From: Thalassia testudinum
Lineage: Eukaryota > Streptophyta > Magnoliopsida > Alismatales > Hydrocharitaceae
NCBI GenBank assembly: GCA_037157565.1
Contig: JAZHRO010000039.1
Coordinates: 46,624,001 to 46,688,000 of the forward strand
Length of the DNA stretch: 64,000 nt
Direction of reading: 5' to 3'
Shown here: piece by piece, positions 1 through 10,435 of the stretch
How the letters are laid out: the number at the start of each line of letters is the position of its first letter
How positions within the stretch are numbered: the stretch's first letter is position 1
The notes under the pieces: model-generated
Seen by the model: only the letters and a program-made list of their open reading frames with translations
Database searches by the model: none
What the model was told of the DNA's origin: nothing
Position numbers and translations under genes: made by a program

Positions 1-1629
1 CCATCATTTTCGCCGAAGTTAGATTTGCTACCTGAGATGGGGACATTTATTATGAAACCCTCAACCATACAAGCCCCCAACCTTGAGTTGAAATCCCTCC
101 CTGACACTCTCAAGTATATTTTCCTGGGTGCCAATGATACGCTCCCCGTTATCATTTCGGCTGTGCTGTCTGAGGCACAGGAGGGAGCCTTGATTGAATG
201 CCTGTCTAGGCACAAGGAAGCTATTGCTTGGAGCATTGCTGACATTAAAGGAATAGACTCTACACTCTGCATGCACTACATTTATACTGATGATTCCATC
301 AAGCCTTTTAGGGACATGCAGAGACGTCTGAACCTTAATATGAGGGAGGCTGTAAAAAAGGAGATCCTGAAGTGGTTCGACGCTGGGATCACATATCCCA
401 TTGCTAATAGTAAATGGGTCAGTCCCATTCATGTGGTGCCAAAGAAGGCAGGCTTTACTATGGAACTCAACGACCAAGGTGAACAAGTTGTCACTAGACC
501 CTCAACTCGATGGAAAGTCTGTATTGATTACCGCAAGCTGAACACCGCTACCCAGAAGGATCACTTTCCTTTGCCTTTTATTGATCAAATTCTCAAAAAA
601 TTGGCAGGGAATAAGTATTATTGCTTTCTCGATGGATATTCTGGGTACAATCAGGTGGCAGTCTTTCCTGATGACCAGGAAAAGACGACATTCATGAGTC
701 CTTACGGCACTTTTGCATTCACGCGTATGCCGTTTGGATTATGTAATGCCCCTGCAACTTTCCAGCGGTGTATGATGTCTATCTTTTCGGACATGATTGA
801 CGAGTGTGTCGAAGTATTTATGGATGACTTCTCTATTTATGGCTCGTCTTTCGACCAGTGTCTCCTGCAACTAGAGAATGTGTTGAAACGATGTAAGGAG
901 ACTAGTTTAGTCCTCAGCTGGGAGAAAAGTTACTTCATAGTACAGAAAGGAATTATACTTGGGCATGTTGTATCCGAGCAAGGTTTGGAAGTAGATAAAG
1001 CCAAGATTGATTCTATTTCCAAACTTCCATTGCCTACGAATGTCAAACAGATTAGATCCTTTCTAGGCCATGTTGGCTTTTACAGGAGCTTTATTAAAAA
1101 TTTTAGTAAGATTTCTAGGCCACTTTGTGACTTGTTGGCGAAGGAATCTTCCTTCAGTTTTGATTCAAAGTGTGCCGAGGCCTTTCAAACTCTAAAGGAG
1201 GCCTTGATCTCTATGCCTGTTCTCCAAGCTCCTGATTGGACACTCCCATTTGAGCTTATGTGTGATGCTTCGGATTATGCAGTGGGAGTAGTCCTTGGAC
1301 AAAGGGTTGAGGGAAGACCTCATGTGCTGCATTATGCAAGCAAGACTTCAACCGAACCTCAGCAAAACTACACCGCCACTGAAAAAGAATTACTTGCTGT
1401 AGTTTTTGCTCTGGAGAAGTTTAGGTCTTATTTACTTGGGTCTAAGGTGGTTATTTTTACTGATCATGCAGTAGTGAAACATCTCATTGCTAAGAAAGAT
1501 TCCAAGCCACGTCTGATTAGGTGGATCCTATTCCTTCAAGACTTTGACTTGGAAATACGTGAAAAGAAAGGAGTAGAAAATGTTGTGGCTGACCACCTGT
1601 CTCGCCTTCCTCTTAATGACTATTTCTGA
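1..1629 (+). CDS. Athila-type reverse transcriptase and RNase H (partial pol)
   Basis: The frame is open from the first base to a stop at 1627-1629. The RT would copy element RNA into DNA and the RNase H would degrade the RNA strand. Visible landmarks: [11 protein letters not shown] and CIDYRKLN in the fingers, the catalytic MDD at 820-828 inside [10 protein letters not shown], then the thumb ([16 protein letters not shown]). RNase H follows with the first acidic site CDAS (1261-1272), the TEKE glutamate (1378-1389) and TDH (1459-1467). RT and RNase H look intact. After LPLNDYF the frame is lost: homology continues in another frame from about 1620, so this stop is a decay lesion and not the true end of pol. 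The first methionine in the frame (base 25) is not a real start, since protein homology extends upstream of it. Confidence 0.9.
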   Translation, partial: PSFSPKLDLLPEMGTFIMKPSTIQAPNLELKSLPDTLKYIFLGANDTLPVIISAVLSEAQEGALIECLSRHKEAIAWSIADIKGIDSTLCMHYIYTDDSIKPFRDMQRRLNLNMREAVKKEILKWFDAGITYPIANSKWVSPIHVVPKKAGFTMELNDQGEQVVTRPSTRWKVCIDYRKLNTATQKDHFPLPFIDQILKKLAGNKYYCFLDGYSGYNQVAVFPDDQEKTTFMSPYGTFAFTRMPFGLCNAPATFQRCMMSIFSDMIDECVEVFMDDFSIYGSSFDQCLLQLENVLKRCKETSLVLSWEKSYFIVQKGIILGHVVSEQGLEVDKAKIDSISKLPLPTNVKQIRSFLGHVGFYRSFIKNFSKISRPLCDLLAKESSFSFDSKCAEAFQTLKEALISMPVLQAPDWTLPFELMCDASDYAVGVVLGQRVEGRPHVLHYASKTSTEPQQNYTATEKELLAVVFALEKFRSYLLGSKVVIFTDHAVVKHLIAKKDSKPRLIRWILFLQDFDLEIREKKGVENVVADHLSRLPLNDYF

Positions 1630-2443
1630 AGACATTTGCGAGACATTTCCCAATGAAACTCTGATGGCGGTAACACCAACTTTACCTTGGTATGCAGACA
1701 TTGTAAATTACTTGGTCACTGGACAAACTCCTGGCTCTTGGGATGAGCAAAAAAGAAAGAGATTCATTTCACAAGCAAGATATTTTCATTGAGAAGAGCC
1801 AGAATTATTTAGAATTGGACAAGACCAAGTATTGAGACGTTGTGTGCCTGAAGAGGAACAATAAAGTGTGCTGAGTTTTTGCCATGAACTTCATTGTGGA
1901 GGACACTTTGGTGCTAAGAAAACTGCTTTTAAGGTTTTCTAGTCCGATTTTTGGTGGCCTTCCTTATTTAAGGATTCTCATAATTTTGTTAAGGCCTATA
2001 TTAGATGTCAACGGACTGGAACGAGTGGGAAGAAGAATGAAATGCCTCAACATCCTATTCAACCTGTTGAAATTTTTGATGTGTGGGGAAGTGACTTTAT
2101 GGGCCCCTTCCCGTTGTCCCATGGTTTTGAATATATCTTGGTGGCAGTTGATTATGTCTCTAAATGGATAGAGGCCATTCCTACGCGCACAAATGACCAC
2201 TCTGTGGTTTTGAAATTTGTGAAGGCCAATATCAGATCTCGTTTCGGCTGCCCCAAGACTATTATAAGTGATGGGGGACCTCATTTCCGAAACCACCACT
2301 TCAATCAGTTAATCAAGAGTTTGGGAGTGACTCACAAGGTTGCTACCCCTTACCACCCTCAGACAAGTGGCCAGGTTGAAGTATCAAATAGGGAGATAAA
2401 AAATATTTTGGAAAAGACCGTTAGACCTGATAGGAAAGACTGG
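1630..2443 (+). pseudogene. Athila integrase, N-terminal and catalytic part (broken)
   Basis: Homology continues in the second forward frame. In-frame stops lie at 1790-1792 (TGA where Trp is expected), 1862-1864 (TAA) and 1940-1942 (TAG). The zinc-binding HHCC module is recognisable (CHELHCGGHFG, then RCQRTG), but the first Cys of the CxxC pair reads Tyr. The catalytic D,D-35-E triad is visible: Asp at 2093-2095 (GSDFMGP), Asp at 2270-2272 (ISDGGP) and Glu at 2378-2380 ([10 protein letters not shown]). The frame then runs into a solo LTR after RPDRKDW and resumes at 5189. Several lesions are C-to-T or G-to-A changes, as expected for methylated repeats. Confidence 0.85.
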
Positions 2444-2476
2444 TGTTACGAACGCGGCTTCAAGATGTTTTTTTAA

Positions 2477-2636
2477 GACGTCTGGGAGGTTTCCCAGACG
2501 TCTGGGAGGTTTCCCAGACGTCTGGGATTTAATTTCTGCGGCGTACGGGGTTGCGTCTGTGCGCAGGAGCGCGCAGACCTGCAACCGCCGCTCCTTTCCC
2601 TCTCTCCTCCTGCAGGGCGCAGTGCTGCTGCTGCTG

Positions 2637-2671
<35 letters not shown>

Positions 2672-3384
2672 CCCCCGAGCGGCCTTATAAGGCCCTCGCC
2701 CCCTCCCTCACTCTCATCTCCTCCGCTTCCTTCTTCTTCTTCCAGCCGGTGCGAGAGCGAGCAAGCTGCGGCAGCAGCGGCCGCGGCAAATGTGCGGGAG
2801 GAGGTTTGCGCGAGGGAGGAGACGCTCGACCGTGAGGGCTCGAGACGCACGGCTGGCGGGGGAGCAGTGGGCGTGGAGTGTCGCGGGAGGGCTGCTGCAG
2901 CTCGAGCACCAGGCGGACAGGGCGTGGCGCGGCCGTGCGTCGCGGGTGGAGAGCGAGTCGAGCTCTGATTCTGGAAGTTTTTCCAGAATCAGACGTCTGG
3001 GCTTCCAACCAGACGACGGTGAAGACGTCTGGAGGACTGTCCAGACGTCTGGCAAGTAAGTTATTTCGTTCTTCTTCCTTTTTCGCGCATACGGCCATGC
3101 AGCCATCCACCGCGCATTCATATGCAACCCGTCCTACTGAGAGCGAGGAGTGGATATGTGCAGGTTCTGCTCTGGAGGGCATGAGACTCGCCATCCAACA
3201 CGAATCGGACGTCTGGCCGCAGTGCCAGACGACGGAGAGGACTTCCAGACGTCCGGGTTGACCATCGGACGTCTGGAAACTAAGCCAGACACCCCCGCAG
3301 GCTTCTGGACGTCTGAGGGACTACACAGAGCGAAGGTATCATCTGCACCACCTTTTAAGACGTCTGGAAGAGGTTCCAAACGTC
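2477..3384. repeat. Phased GACGTC (C-box) arrays in LTR copy 1
   Basis: Boxes start at 2477, 2497, 2517; then 2992, 3012 (GACGAC), 3024, 3044; then 3208, 3228 (GACGAC), 3248, 3268, 3288 (GACACC), 3308; then 3359 and 3379 (AACGTC). Spacing is 20 bp throughout, apart from the 12-bp step 3012-3024 and the gaps between clusters. GACGTC is the plant C-box, an ACGT-core site for bZIP factors. Confidence 0.85.
2965..2992 (+). other. Conserved stem-loop in LTR copy 1
   Basis: A perfect 12-bp stem (CTGATTCTGGAA / TTCCAGAATCAG) with a GTTT loop, directly beside the GACGTC grid. Confidence 0.75.
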
Positions 3385-5188
3385 TGATTTTGGACTGTTT
3401 CGTCGTTTTCGACCTGTTTAGGGCCCGTTCGGAGTCTGTTTTCCGTGTTTCGAGTTACATTCTTTTCGGAATAAAATCCTCTACCCGTTTACAGTAATTA
3501 TATACTGTTCTTAGAAACTCCTTGTGTTTGATCCTTGTGTTAGGACTCTGTTCCATTGCAGTCTCGGGGTTGCGGAGGCACGCGGGATTTCCGACCACGC
3601 CCCCAGTACTCCCGTTGTAGCTGGTAGAGTGACTTGTAAGTTTATTAGTATAATTTGTTACAATTATGGAAAAATTAATAGAACCTAGTGCATTGCATGA
3701 ATCCTAGGAATTAGAACTAGATTGAATGATAAATCCTAGGGCATTGCATGAATCCTAGGGCCGGAAAACAAGATTGTATGATAGATCCTAGGGTACGGCA
3801 TGAATCCTAGAACTGGAAAACTAGTGGAATATATAAATATTGCAGTCTTGGAAAAGTGGAAAGGAAATAATAGCTGCCTGTAAATTGATTTAACAGCTGC
3901 CTATTATGAATAAATAAACATGATTGAGAACATGTGTTGTATGAACGTAAAACTGGAACGGTGAAACCTAAATATGCTGAGTTAAAAGAGCTGGAACCCT
4001 ACGGGGAATTAGGAGTAGAATTCCTGGAAAGAGAATGAAATGGAACTGAGAAAGAAAGATGTGGAAGTGTGTTGTCTCTTGGGTATGTAGTGCCAGGGGA
4101 AGCACCTATTACCTGTTTAGTGCAGAGTGGAGCCAGCCGCCCCAGGGACACGGGGTTAGGTCTGGCCACTTTGTACCGACTTTTGGCGCTCGTGTACACA
4201 GTACCGAGGAGAGCTACTAATGTATAGCGAGTACTAGCTACCCCACGGGCCCCGGAGTGCTGCTAGCTCACCTACACCGACTTATTAGGCCCACTGAGTA
4301 AACCAGGGTAGTCAAGTGAGGGTGCGCGGACTGTGGAGGGGCAAGACCCCTGTTTGGTTACTGTGGAGGGGTTGGACCCCTGTTACTGAGAGGGCTCTGC
4401 CCTATACTAGTTCCGTGCTGTGCTTGGGCGCACCCGTTAACGGAAACGACTGACCGCGTGCCAGTGCGGGGTAGCTACCCGTGTGTTTATCGCGCGTGCC
4501 GTAGTCACCGTTACATCTGTCAGCGACCTTGGGGTGGTTGACTGAGAGTAGGATCACCACGGGGGACTCTTCCGGCCAGGAGAGCACCACGTGTTACTTC
4601 CACTTTTCGGAAAAGACTGCAATCAAGATCGTTCCCACGATGAACATTCGAGATCAAGTGAAGGATCTGAGAAATAGATAAATTGTGAAATAATAGAAAG
4701 ACGTAAATAAAGGAAGAAAGAAAATAAAACAGCTACTGTACACTTTACTGCTTCTTTAGTTTTAGTTGCCACTCTACTCAGCGTTTCGCTGACGTGTTAC
4801 ACTCGTTACCTTTCAGGACCAGGTGTTGAGCAGCCAAGGTCAGCAGCTGCAGAGGACGTTGGGCCGAGTAGGGTCCAGCAAAGTTACCGTAGTTCTTTTG
4901 TACCCCTTTTTGTTCCACTGTAGTGAGTAGTTCTTGTTACTCTCTGTACTTTTCTTAACTTGTAGTTCATGTTATGTTATAAATGTTGTTCTACTGTTGT
5001 GGTGGTACATGCTGTAGTAGTTCCTTTTCTTACTGCTGTATTTTTGTTACTGCTAGTTATATTCATGCTGAATGTGGTTTATTTTACTGCTCTTTTGGTT
5101 ACTTCCTCGTTGGACGACTAGGTCTTGGGATTAGTCGAGTCGGTCCGATTCTCGTGTCTCGTAGAGACTCGAGAATCGGGTCATTACA

Positions 5189-5721
5189 ACTGGTCCCAAA
5201 AGCTCGATGATGCTTTGTGGGCTTATCGAACGGCCTATAAGACCCCTTTGGGTACTTCTCCCTTTCGGATTGTGTATGGAAAAGCGTGCCATTTACCTGT
5301 TGAGTTGGAACATAAAGCACTTTGGGCTATTCGAAGTGTTAACATGGATTTAGAGAAGGCAGGTAAGGCACGACTTCTAGAATTAAGTGAGCTTGAGGAG
5401 CTGAGGAATGATGCTTATGACACCTCTCAAGCTTATAAAGAAAGAACTAAGGTCTTGCATGATAAGTTTATTCTTCGAAAGACCTTTGAGCCCAACCAAC
5501 AAGTCTGGCTTTTCAATTTCAGACTTAAGCTTTTTCTTGGGAAGTTAAAATCTCGTTGGGATGGGCCTTACATAATCACCAAAGTATTTCCGCATGGAAC
5601 TGTGGAGATCAAAAATCCTTCCTCTTCAGCAACTCCCTTTACCGTCAACGGTCAACGATTAAAACCCTACAAAACTTTAGACGGCCATCTGGTTGACGAA
5701 GTTACTCTTGAGGAGCCTTAG
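5189..5721 (+). pseudogene. Athila integrase, C-terminal part
   Basis: This is the continuation of the integrase interrupted at 2443. The frame is open to a stop at 5719-5721. Residues read [20 protein letters not shown], then [14 protein letters not shown], a helical linker ([20 protein letters not shown]), and the C-terminal DNA-binding GPY/F-like module with [20 protein letters not shown]. This half has no stops, in contrast to the first half. The tail ([17 protein letters not shown]) is typical of Athila polyproteins, so this is probably the natural end of pol. Confidence 0.85.
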
Positions 5722-6970
5722 CTCCTACCATTATCCGCCTCAGGTAATATCTTCCTTTAGCTATTTTTGTTTTCAATGAGGACATTGTTTGAACCAGGCA
5801 TGGGGGAGTGGACCAGAGGCATTTTGTTTATAGCATGCATATATATATATATATAAGAGAGAGAGAGAAAGAGAGGAAAAAAAAAAGGGGTTTTGAGCTT
5901 AACTGACTAGATCTTGCAGTCTTAAACAAATCAGAACTCTAGGGTAGACTAAGTTAATTCTAGGGTCAAACTTTAGAAGCTAAATGAGCTACTAGCTTTA
6001 GACCTTTAGGGTCCTTTGTGGACTTAAAAACTTAAGTAGGAGTTAAGTTGCGGACCATTCCTCGAGAGGTTGAGGAAGGGAAGTTAGGGTTTGAGTTAAA
6101 AGGTGGGGTAGTACCTGGAGTCTTATTCTACTTTTTGGTTTACGGATCCTTGTAACCCAAGCATCCAAATTTCACACACATGGTCTGGTAATTAACTTAA
6201 TTTCTGTCTGTCTGAAAGGAGATTTGGTTCTCCTAGTTTTGACTTAAGAGAGGCTTGAAAACACATTTTGATTGGAAGAGTTCCTGCCGCAGGAGAGGTG
6301 GAGTATATACTCACCTTGAGGATGCGATGATAACATATTACCTCCTAGGCGCTTGTCTCTTAGGATATCCATCCTACTGGGGGCATGTAAGCGCATTGCG
6401 CGGTTCAGGTACCATGGGCGGCCCTATCTCGAAGTGCCGATTGCCATAAGCCTGAATTCACTTAAGAAATCCATGGGCGATACTATCTCGAAGTGTCGAT
6501 TGCCAGAAGTTCTTGGGGTCGTTATGGGCAGTGCTATCTCGAAGCATCGAAAGCCAGACACCCTTCGAGGTATGGTAATGGGGACAATGAATCCGACACA
6601 GACCGTGTTGATAGCTGATCTGAGGTTAGACTTAGAAGAATCAAATAAAAAAAAAAAATAGAGAGAGAGAAGTATATATATATATATAATCCTTTAACTC
6701 AAATAACTCAGACCAATGCACAAGCACGGATGCTTTAATCTTAGGGATTAATAAACTTTAGGATAGAGTCAGAAATCAGGAAAAGTTGTGCCTGCAACTC
6801 GTCTTTAGCCGACCTAGTCTGTAACTTTACAACTACTTAGGAACCTTGGGTATAGAGTCTGAACTTAATATGCTTTTGGAGGAAGACCAAGTGCGTTGAC
6901 TAGTCTACTTGGAGTGCTAGGTTTCGCTTAATTTTGCTAGGGACTAGCAAAAACTAGGCATGGGGGTATT
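5722..6970 (+). other. Athila 3' non-coding spacer between pol and 3' LTR
   Basis: No credible coding frame is present. The spacer starts with an ACATTG/GGCATGGGGGAGTGG block (about 5783-5810), like the internal purine tract usual after pol in this lineage. It contains AT and GA microsatellites (about 5838-5875 and 6643-6690), a short tandem repeat (6414-6559), and ends with a second purine tract, AGGCATGGGGG, at about 6957-6966 just before the LTR. An env-like gene, present in many Athila elements, is not seen. Confidence 0.6.
6414..6559 (+). repeat. Short tandem repeat, three units of about 51-59 bp
   Basis: Three degenerate units begin at 6414, 6473 and 6524. Each has ATGGGC, then CTATCTCGAAG about 10 bp later, then a CGATTGCCA-like end. 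The unit spacing is 59 and 51 bp. The repeat lies in the non-coding Athila spacer. Its role is unknown. Confidence 0.7.
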
Positions 6971-8639
6971 TGATTAGTCCATAGTTGTGGGCTATTTAAG
7001 TATTTAAGTACCTACACATTAGGTTAATTCTAACATTTATTTAGCATAAATTAGGATGTAAATAGATTAATTCATAGTTTTAATTTAATTACACAATCCA
7101 TGCATTGCATTCATATCTTAAGTGCATTTAGAATTAGCTTAGAATGGCATTCATCTAATTAGATAACCAATTAGGTACATTGTTTTCATCAACATAGAAG
7201 TTGAGGGTCTGTATATAAATGACCCTGATATTTTAACATTATTTTCTTTATTCTTCTTCTTGCAGGAACGACTGTCTACCGCTCCAACGCCACCAGCTGC
7301 AGCAGTGAAGAACCCATTCAAGGAGGAGCGGATGTATTGGATCTGGTCGGGCAGCTGATTTCAAATTGGTGCAGGACACTACAAAAGGAGGTGGGAGGCA
7401 GCCGAGCTCGGGAGGCCTCCACCACCGACCCACCACTGTGTAGAGAGACCTTCTCTCTTCCATTCCATACTGTCGGCCTCTACCGTGGCGGTGAGTCTCC
7501 ACCACCGTGGGCGTGTGGTGTGACAGGCCACACCGCCATCCGGAGCTCGCCCGCATTACCGTGAGCACCTTAGCGTGCATCTCCCTCGCCGTCGTCACCA
7601 ACCACCATCGCCGCAGATACCATTCAACCACCCTTTCAGTCACTTAAGAAGTCCGGAAAATTTCCCGGACGTCTGAAGCTACCCGCTCACCTGCGACCAC
7701 CCGCCTGCATACCCGTCTTAAGTCTACCCGCACCCGCACAACCACATCCTCCCACTCCACCTTCTGCACATGCCCCCCCCAACTGCACCCGCACCCGCTC
7801 AACCTGCAATCGCACTCTTCCCGCTCCTGCAGAGCCACCCACTCACCTCCAGCCGCTCCTGCGCCCTCTGCCAAGAGGCTGCCCACCCGCTCATCTAAAA
7901 CCACGCACGCCCTCCTCAGCCTGCAGCGCCCTCTTCCCGCGCCTGCAGACCCGCACAACTGTGCACACCTTCCCCTCGCCTGCAACCTCAACCGCACCTG
8001 CAACCTCAACTGCGCCTGCTGAACCTCCTCTCGCGCCTGCAGAACCGCCAGCAACACCCGCTCTCCACGCGTACCAGCTTGCGCACCCGCCTGAAGCCAC
8101 ACGTGCGGCAGCATCGGCTGAAGCCACGCCAGCAGCAGCGCGCGGCAGTCCTCACCGTCAACAAGCCACGTGCGCTCACTGGCTGCAACACGTCCGCCGG
8201 AGCTCATCCGGCCGCCGCACGACACGCCGCCACCACCGCTTCAAAGCCCTCGGTCCAAGGGACTTCCTCCGAGCTTCCCGCGCCCGGCCATCCACTTCTC
8301 GTCGCGCAAGACAAAGGGGAAAAATTCCCCTGTTTTGCTACAGTAACCTACCAATTAGAAATTACATTTTCTGCCATTGTCACTTTTTAATCATATTTTA
8401 TTGATTCTGCATTGCGGAAAATATCCTCTAGTTTCTCAGAATTGCTATTTCAGCATTGTTTCTTGCTTAAACCTTAATCTGAAGGCAATCTTGGCTTGAT
8501 TCTTGTCCAAACTGACTGCGAACAAACGTTTTTATCTAGTGCAAATTTTAATGCGTCATTGCCTCCCTGTGGATACGACCCGCTCCTCTACGAGTGGTTA
8601 TTTCTTCTTAAATATTGATTAGTCGATTTTTCCACCACA
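6971..8639 (+). repeat. 3' LTR of the Athila-type element
   Basis: It begins TGATTAGTCC directly after a purine tract (GGCATGGGGG) and ends near CCACCACA at 8639. The 1.67 kb length fits Athila LTRs. It has a TATA box (TATATAAA, 7212-7219), a GC-rich middle (about 7260-8310) and a terminal CCCTGTGGATACGACC block (8568-8583), common near the end of such LTRs. A pair of boxes, GAAGTC and GACGTC, sits exactly 20 bp apart at 7648 and 7668. The many GC-rich reading frames inside overlap on both strands and are not genes. The right border is approximate because the flank is another transposon. Confidence 0.65.
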
Positions 8640-9349
8640 TTAAACTGCAAACGACTTTAAAGCGAACAATCGACCAGTCAGCCAACACACCTCCCTCTCA
8701 CATTTCCAAACCTTTTCATTCATCCATAAGAGCTCTACTCCTAACTCCCCGTAGGATTCATGCTCATATTCACCATATTATTCCATACCAGGTTTCATCA
8801 TTCACAATTCCATTCTCGTATTATACACATGAACCTCGTATTTCCACAGTCTAGCATATGCAACAAGTGATATCATAGGTAACTGTTTAGTTATCTCAGA
8901 CATTTCATATTCTAACAGGCAGCTCGTATTTATTAACAGGTAGTTGTTTACCATTCAGCTCATTTATTTACGACTGCAATCTCAATCACGCATACAAATA
9001 GTGCAACTATTTATCGTCTTATGATTCATAACACATCCTAGGTTTCTAGTTATCTAATTATCATATACGCATTCATATTTTATAAGTAGAACTTGGGGAA
9101 ACCACTCTACCAGATAATCTGGGAGTACTAGGGCTCGAAGGACAGACTCACGTGCCTCTGCAAGCCCCAGACACGTAACAGATCGAAGTCCTATACCAAG
9201 GAACACATCATAGTGGAACGTTCAGAATAATATATAAGGATTTCTAACATGTAGAGGAACTCAAAAGGAAATCACAGATATTTCGTTTGTGTAAAACGAA
9301 CCTCGATCGGACCCTAAACGGGTCAAAAAAAGTCTACAGACTCAAATCA

Positions 9350-9739
9350 GACGTCTGGAACCAAGTCTAGACGTCTTAAAAGTCACCAGAGTCTCACCTC
9401 ATGTCCCTGCGTCAACCTCAGACGTCCAGGACTCCTGCTTGACCGTCTGGACCCAGCCCTAGACGTCCGACCTATCCGCTAGTCGTCTGGGAGTGCCTTC
9501 GATCGTTTGGTAAGCTGTCCAAAAGTCCGAAAAGCATGAGAGGGCATGGTGCGCGCCTTTCCAAAACTGCTCCTGCACACGACAGAGTAGCGCAACCCTT
9601 TTTAGCCCAACAAATCATCTCTGTGGTGCCGCCTGCATGGCTGTAACTGCGAGGACATACCTGTGAGAATACTCACTTTCAGACATCCGGTGTCATCACC
9701 AGACGTCCAGCCCGTCATCTAGAAGGCACTCCGGACGTC
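9350..9739. repeat. Phased GACGTC arrays in LTR copy 2
   Basis: Boxes or degenerate boxes at 9350/9370; 9421/9441 (GACCGTC)/9462/9482/9502/9522; and 9682/9702/9714/9734. Steps are 20 bp (21 where one base is inserted), with the same 12-bp step (9702-9714) as in copy 1. Confidence 0.8.
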
Positions 9740-9764
9740 TGATACTGGAAAAACTCCAGTATCA
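9740..9764 (-). other. Conserved stem-loop in LTR copy 2
   Basis: TGATACTGGA / TCCAGTATCA around AAAAC; 10-bp perfect stem, next to GACGTC 9734-9739. Confidence 0.75.
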
Positions 9765-10261
9765 TAACGCGCTCTTGCTCCTCACATCGTGCTCCGCCGC
9801 GACTCCTTCTGCTCGGCGGCAGCTCCGATCACTGCAGGAATCCAAGGATGATGCCCCGACGCTCTCCTCCTCCCGCACGCGCTGCGGCGGCCGTGCAACC
9901 CTTTGGCGAGCCTCCATGAGCTTGCAACCTTGGCCTCCACCTCCTCCTTACGCTGCTCCTCTTCCTCGCTCTTACTCCCTTTCTCTCGCACGTCTCACTC
10001 ACGGCAGTGGAGTGGGGAAGGAAGGTGGTGGTGGAGTGGAGTGGAGAGGAAGGGGGAGGCTCTTATATAGACAAAGTGTTAGGGTTTGGCGAGGGGGAGA
10101 AAAAAAAGAAGAGAGAGAAGGAGAAGGAACTGCATGCTGTCTGTGCACAGAAAGCAAATGTGTGTACAGGTTTTTAAATTTCCATACATCTGGGAAGGGG
10201 TCCAGACGTCTGACTGACAGTCCAGACGTCTTAAAAGGCTTAAATAGAACGGGTCTTTACA

Positions 10262-10300
10262 TCATAACAAACTTAAGGGAAGTTTTGTCCCCAAAACTTG
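10262..10300 (-). other. Polypurine-tract region before the 3' LTR
   Basis: On the - strand the bases before the LTR read GTTTTGGGGACAAAACTT followed by a pyrimidine-mixed stretch to the LTR. This GGGGACAAAA block at the pol/LTR boundary is usual in chromovirus-like gypsy elements and marks where second-strand synthesis starts. It supports the - strand orientation. Confidence 0.5.
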
Positions 10301-10365
10301 AGCTAGCTAGGGTGCGGAAAAGGAACATAAAACGCATAAGAAACTTAAAGAAGACCGAAGTCGGT

Positions 10366-10435
10366 CCGAAAAGACGTACCCTCAAAAAGCTCCGGGTATC
10401 GCTCTCGCATCACCACCTCAGGCTCCCAGGTAGCC
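10366..10435 (-). pseudogene. Last codons of gypsy pol, joined to RT by deletion
   Basis: On the - strand the reading [16 protein letters not shown] resembles the conserved tail of gypsy pol (WE.ED..R..YP.LF). It directly follows RT residues KIDLRSGY, so a deletion of the rest of RT, RNase H and integrase lies at about 10,430. The frame is off relative to RT. Confidence 0.6.

Larger units (their letters stand above)
2444..5188 (+). mobile_element. Solo LTR (2.7 kb gypsy LTR family), copy 1
   Basis: It starts TGTTACGA and ends TCATTACA, with TG...CA ends. It is flanked by a perfect 5-bp target duplication, ACTGG, at 2439-2443 and 5189-5193. Removing the LTR and one ACTGG joins integrase residues KDW and [10 protein letters not shown] in frame, which fixes both borders. 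There is no internal region, so it is a recombination remnant. Inside: three GACGTC boxes 20 bp apart near the 5' end, a CT tract (2638-2670), a TATA-like TTATAAGG at 2685-2692, a 12-bp stem-loop (2965-2992) and long phased GACGTC arrays (2992-3049, 3208-3384). The orientation matches copy 3 and is opposite to copies 2, 4 and 5. Confidence 0.9.
1..8639 (+). mobile_element. Athila-type Ty3/gypsy retrotransposon, 3' part
   Basis: The element enters from the left edge of the window. Order seen: end of the protease-RT linker, reverse transcriptase, RNase H, integrase (interrupted by a solo LTR at 2444-5188), a coding-free spacer, a purine-rich tract and a 1.67 kb 3' LTR. The RT has the wording typical of the Athila lineage ([33 protein letters not shown]). 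Gag, protease and the 5' LTR would lie left of base 1. No envelope-like reading frame is visible between integrase and LTR. The lineage call is from memory of the family; the domain calls are read from the sequence. Confidence 0.85.
8680..10261 (-). repeat. Truncated 3' LTR (copy 2) of the gypsy element
   Basis: On the - strand it starts TGTAAAGACCCG at 10261 and matches 16,630-18,125 closely. The distal 1.1 kb (equivalent to 15,520-16,630) is missing, and the match begins abruptly at about 8680, some 40 bp right of the Athila LTR end. It holds a TATA motif (10062-10070, - strand), the stem-loop at 9740-9764 and GACGTC boxes at 9350, 9370, 9421, 9462, 9482, 9682, 9702 and 9734. Confidence 0.8.

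Noticed and set aside
61..486. 141-codon frame on the - strand
   Set aside because: It is antisense to a clear reverse transcriptase and has no motif of its own.
2992..3384. CRISPR-like array because of regular spacing
   Set aside because: The repeat is only 6-12 bp with 20-bp period in a plant LTR; there are no long repeats, spacers or cas genes.
2551..3497. Overlapping frames on both strands in LTR copy 1
   Set aside because: Created by the CT tract and the GACGTC arrays; not matched in frame by other copies.
7248..8404. Several GC-rich reading frames on both strands
   Set aside because: They overlap each other inside the Athila LTR, are low in complexity (Ala/Arg/Pro-rich) and show no domain.
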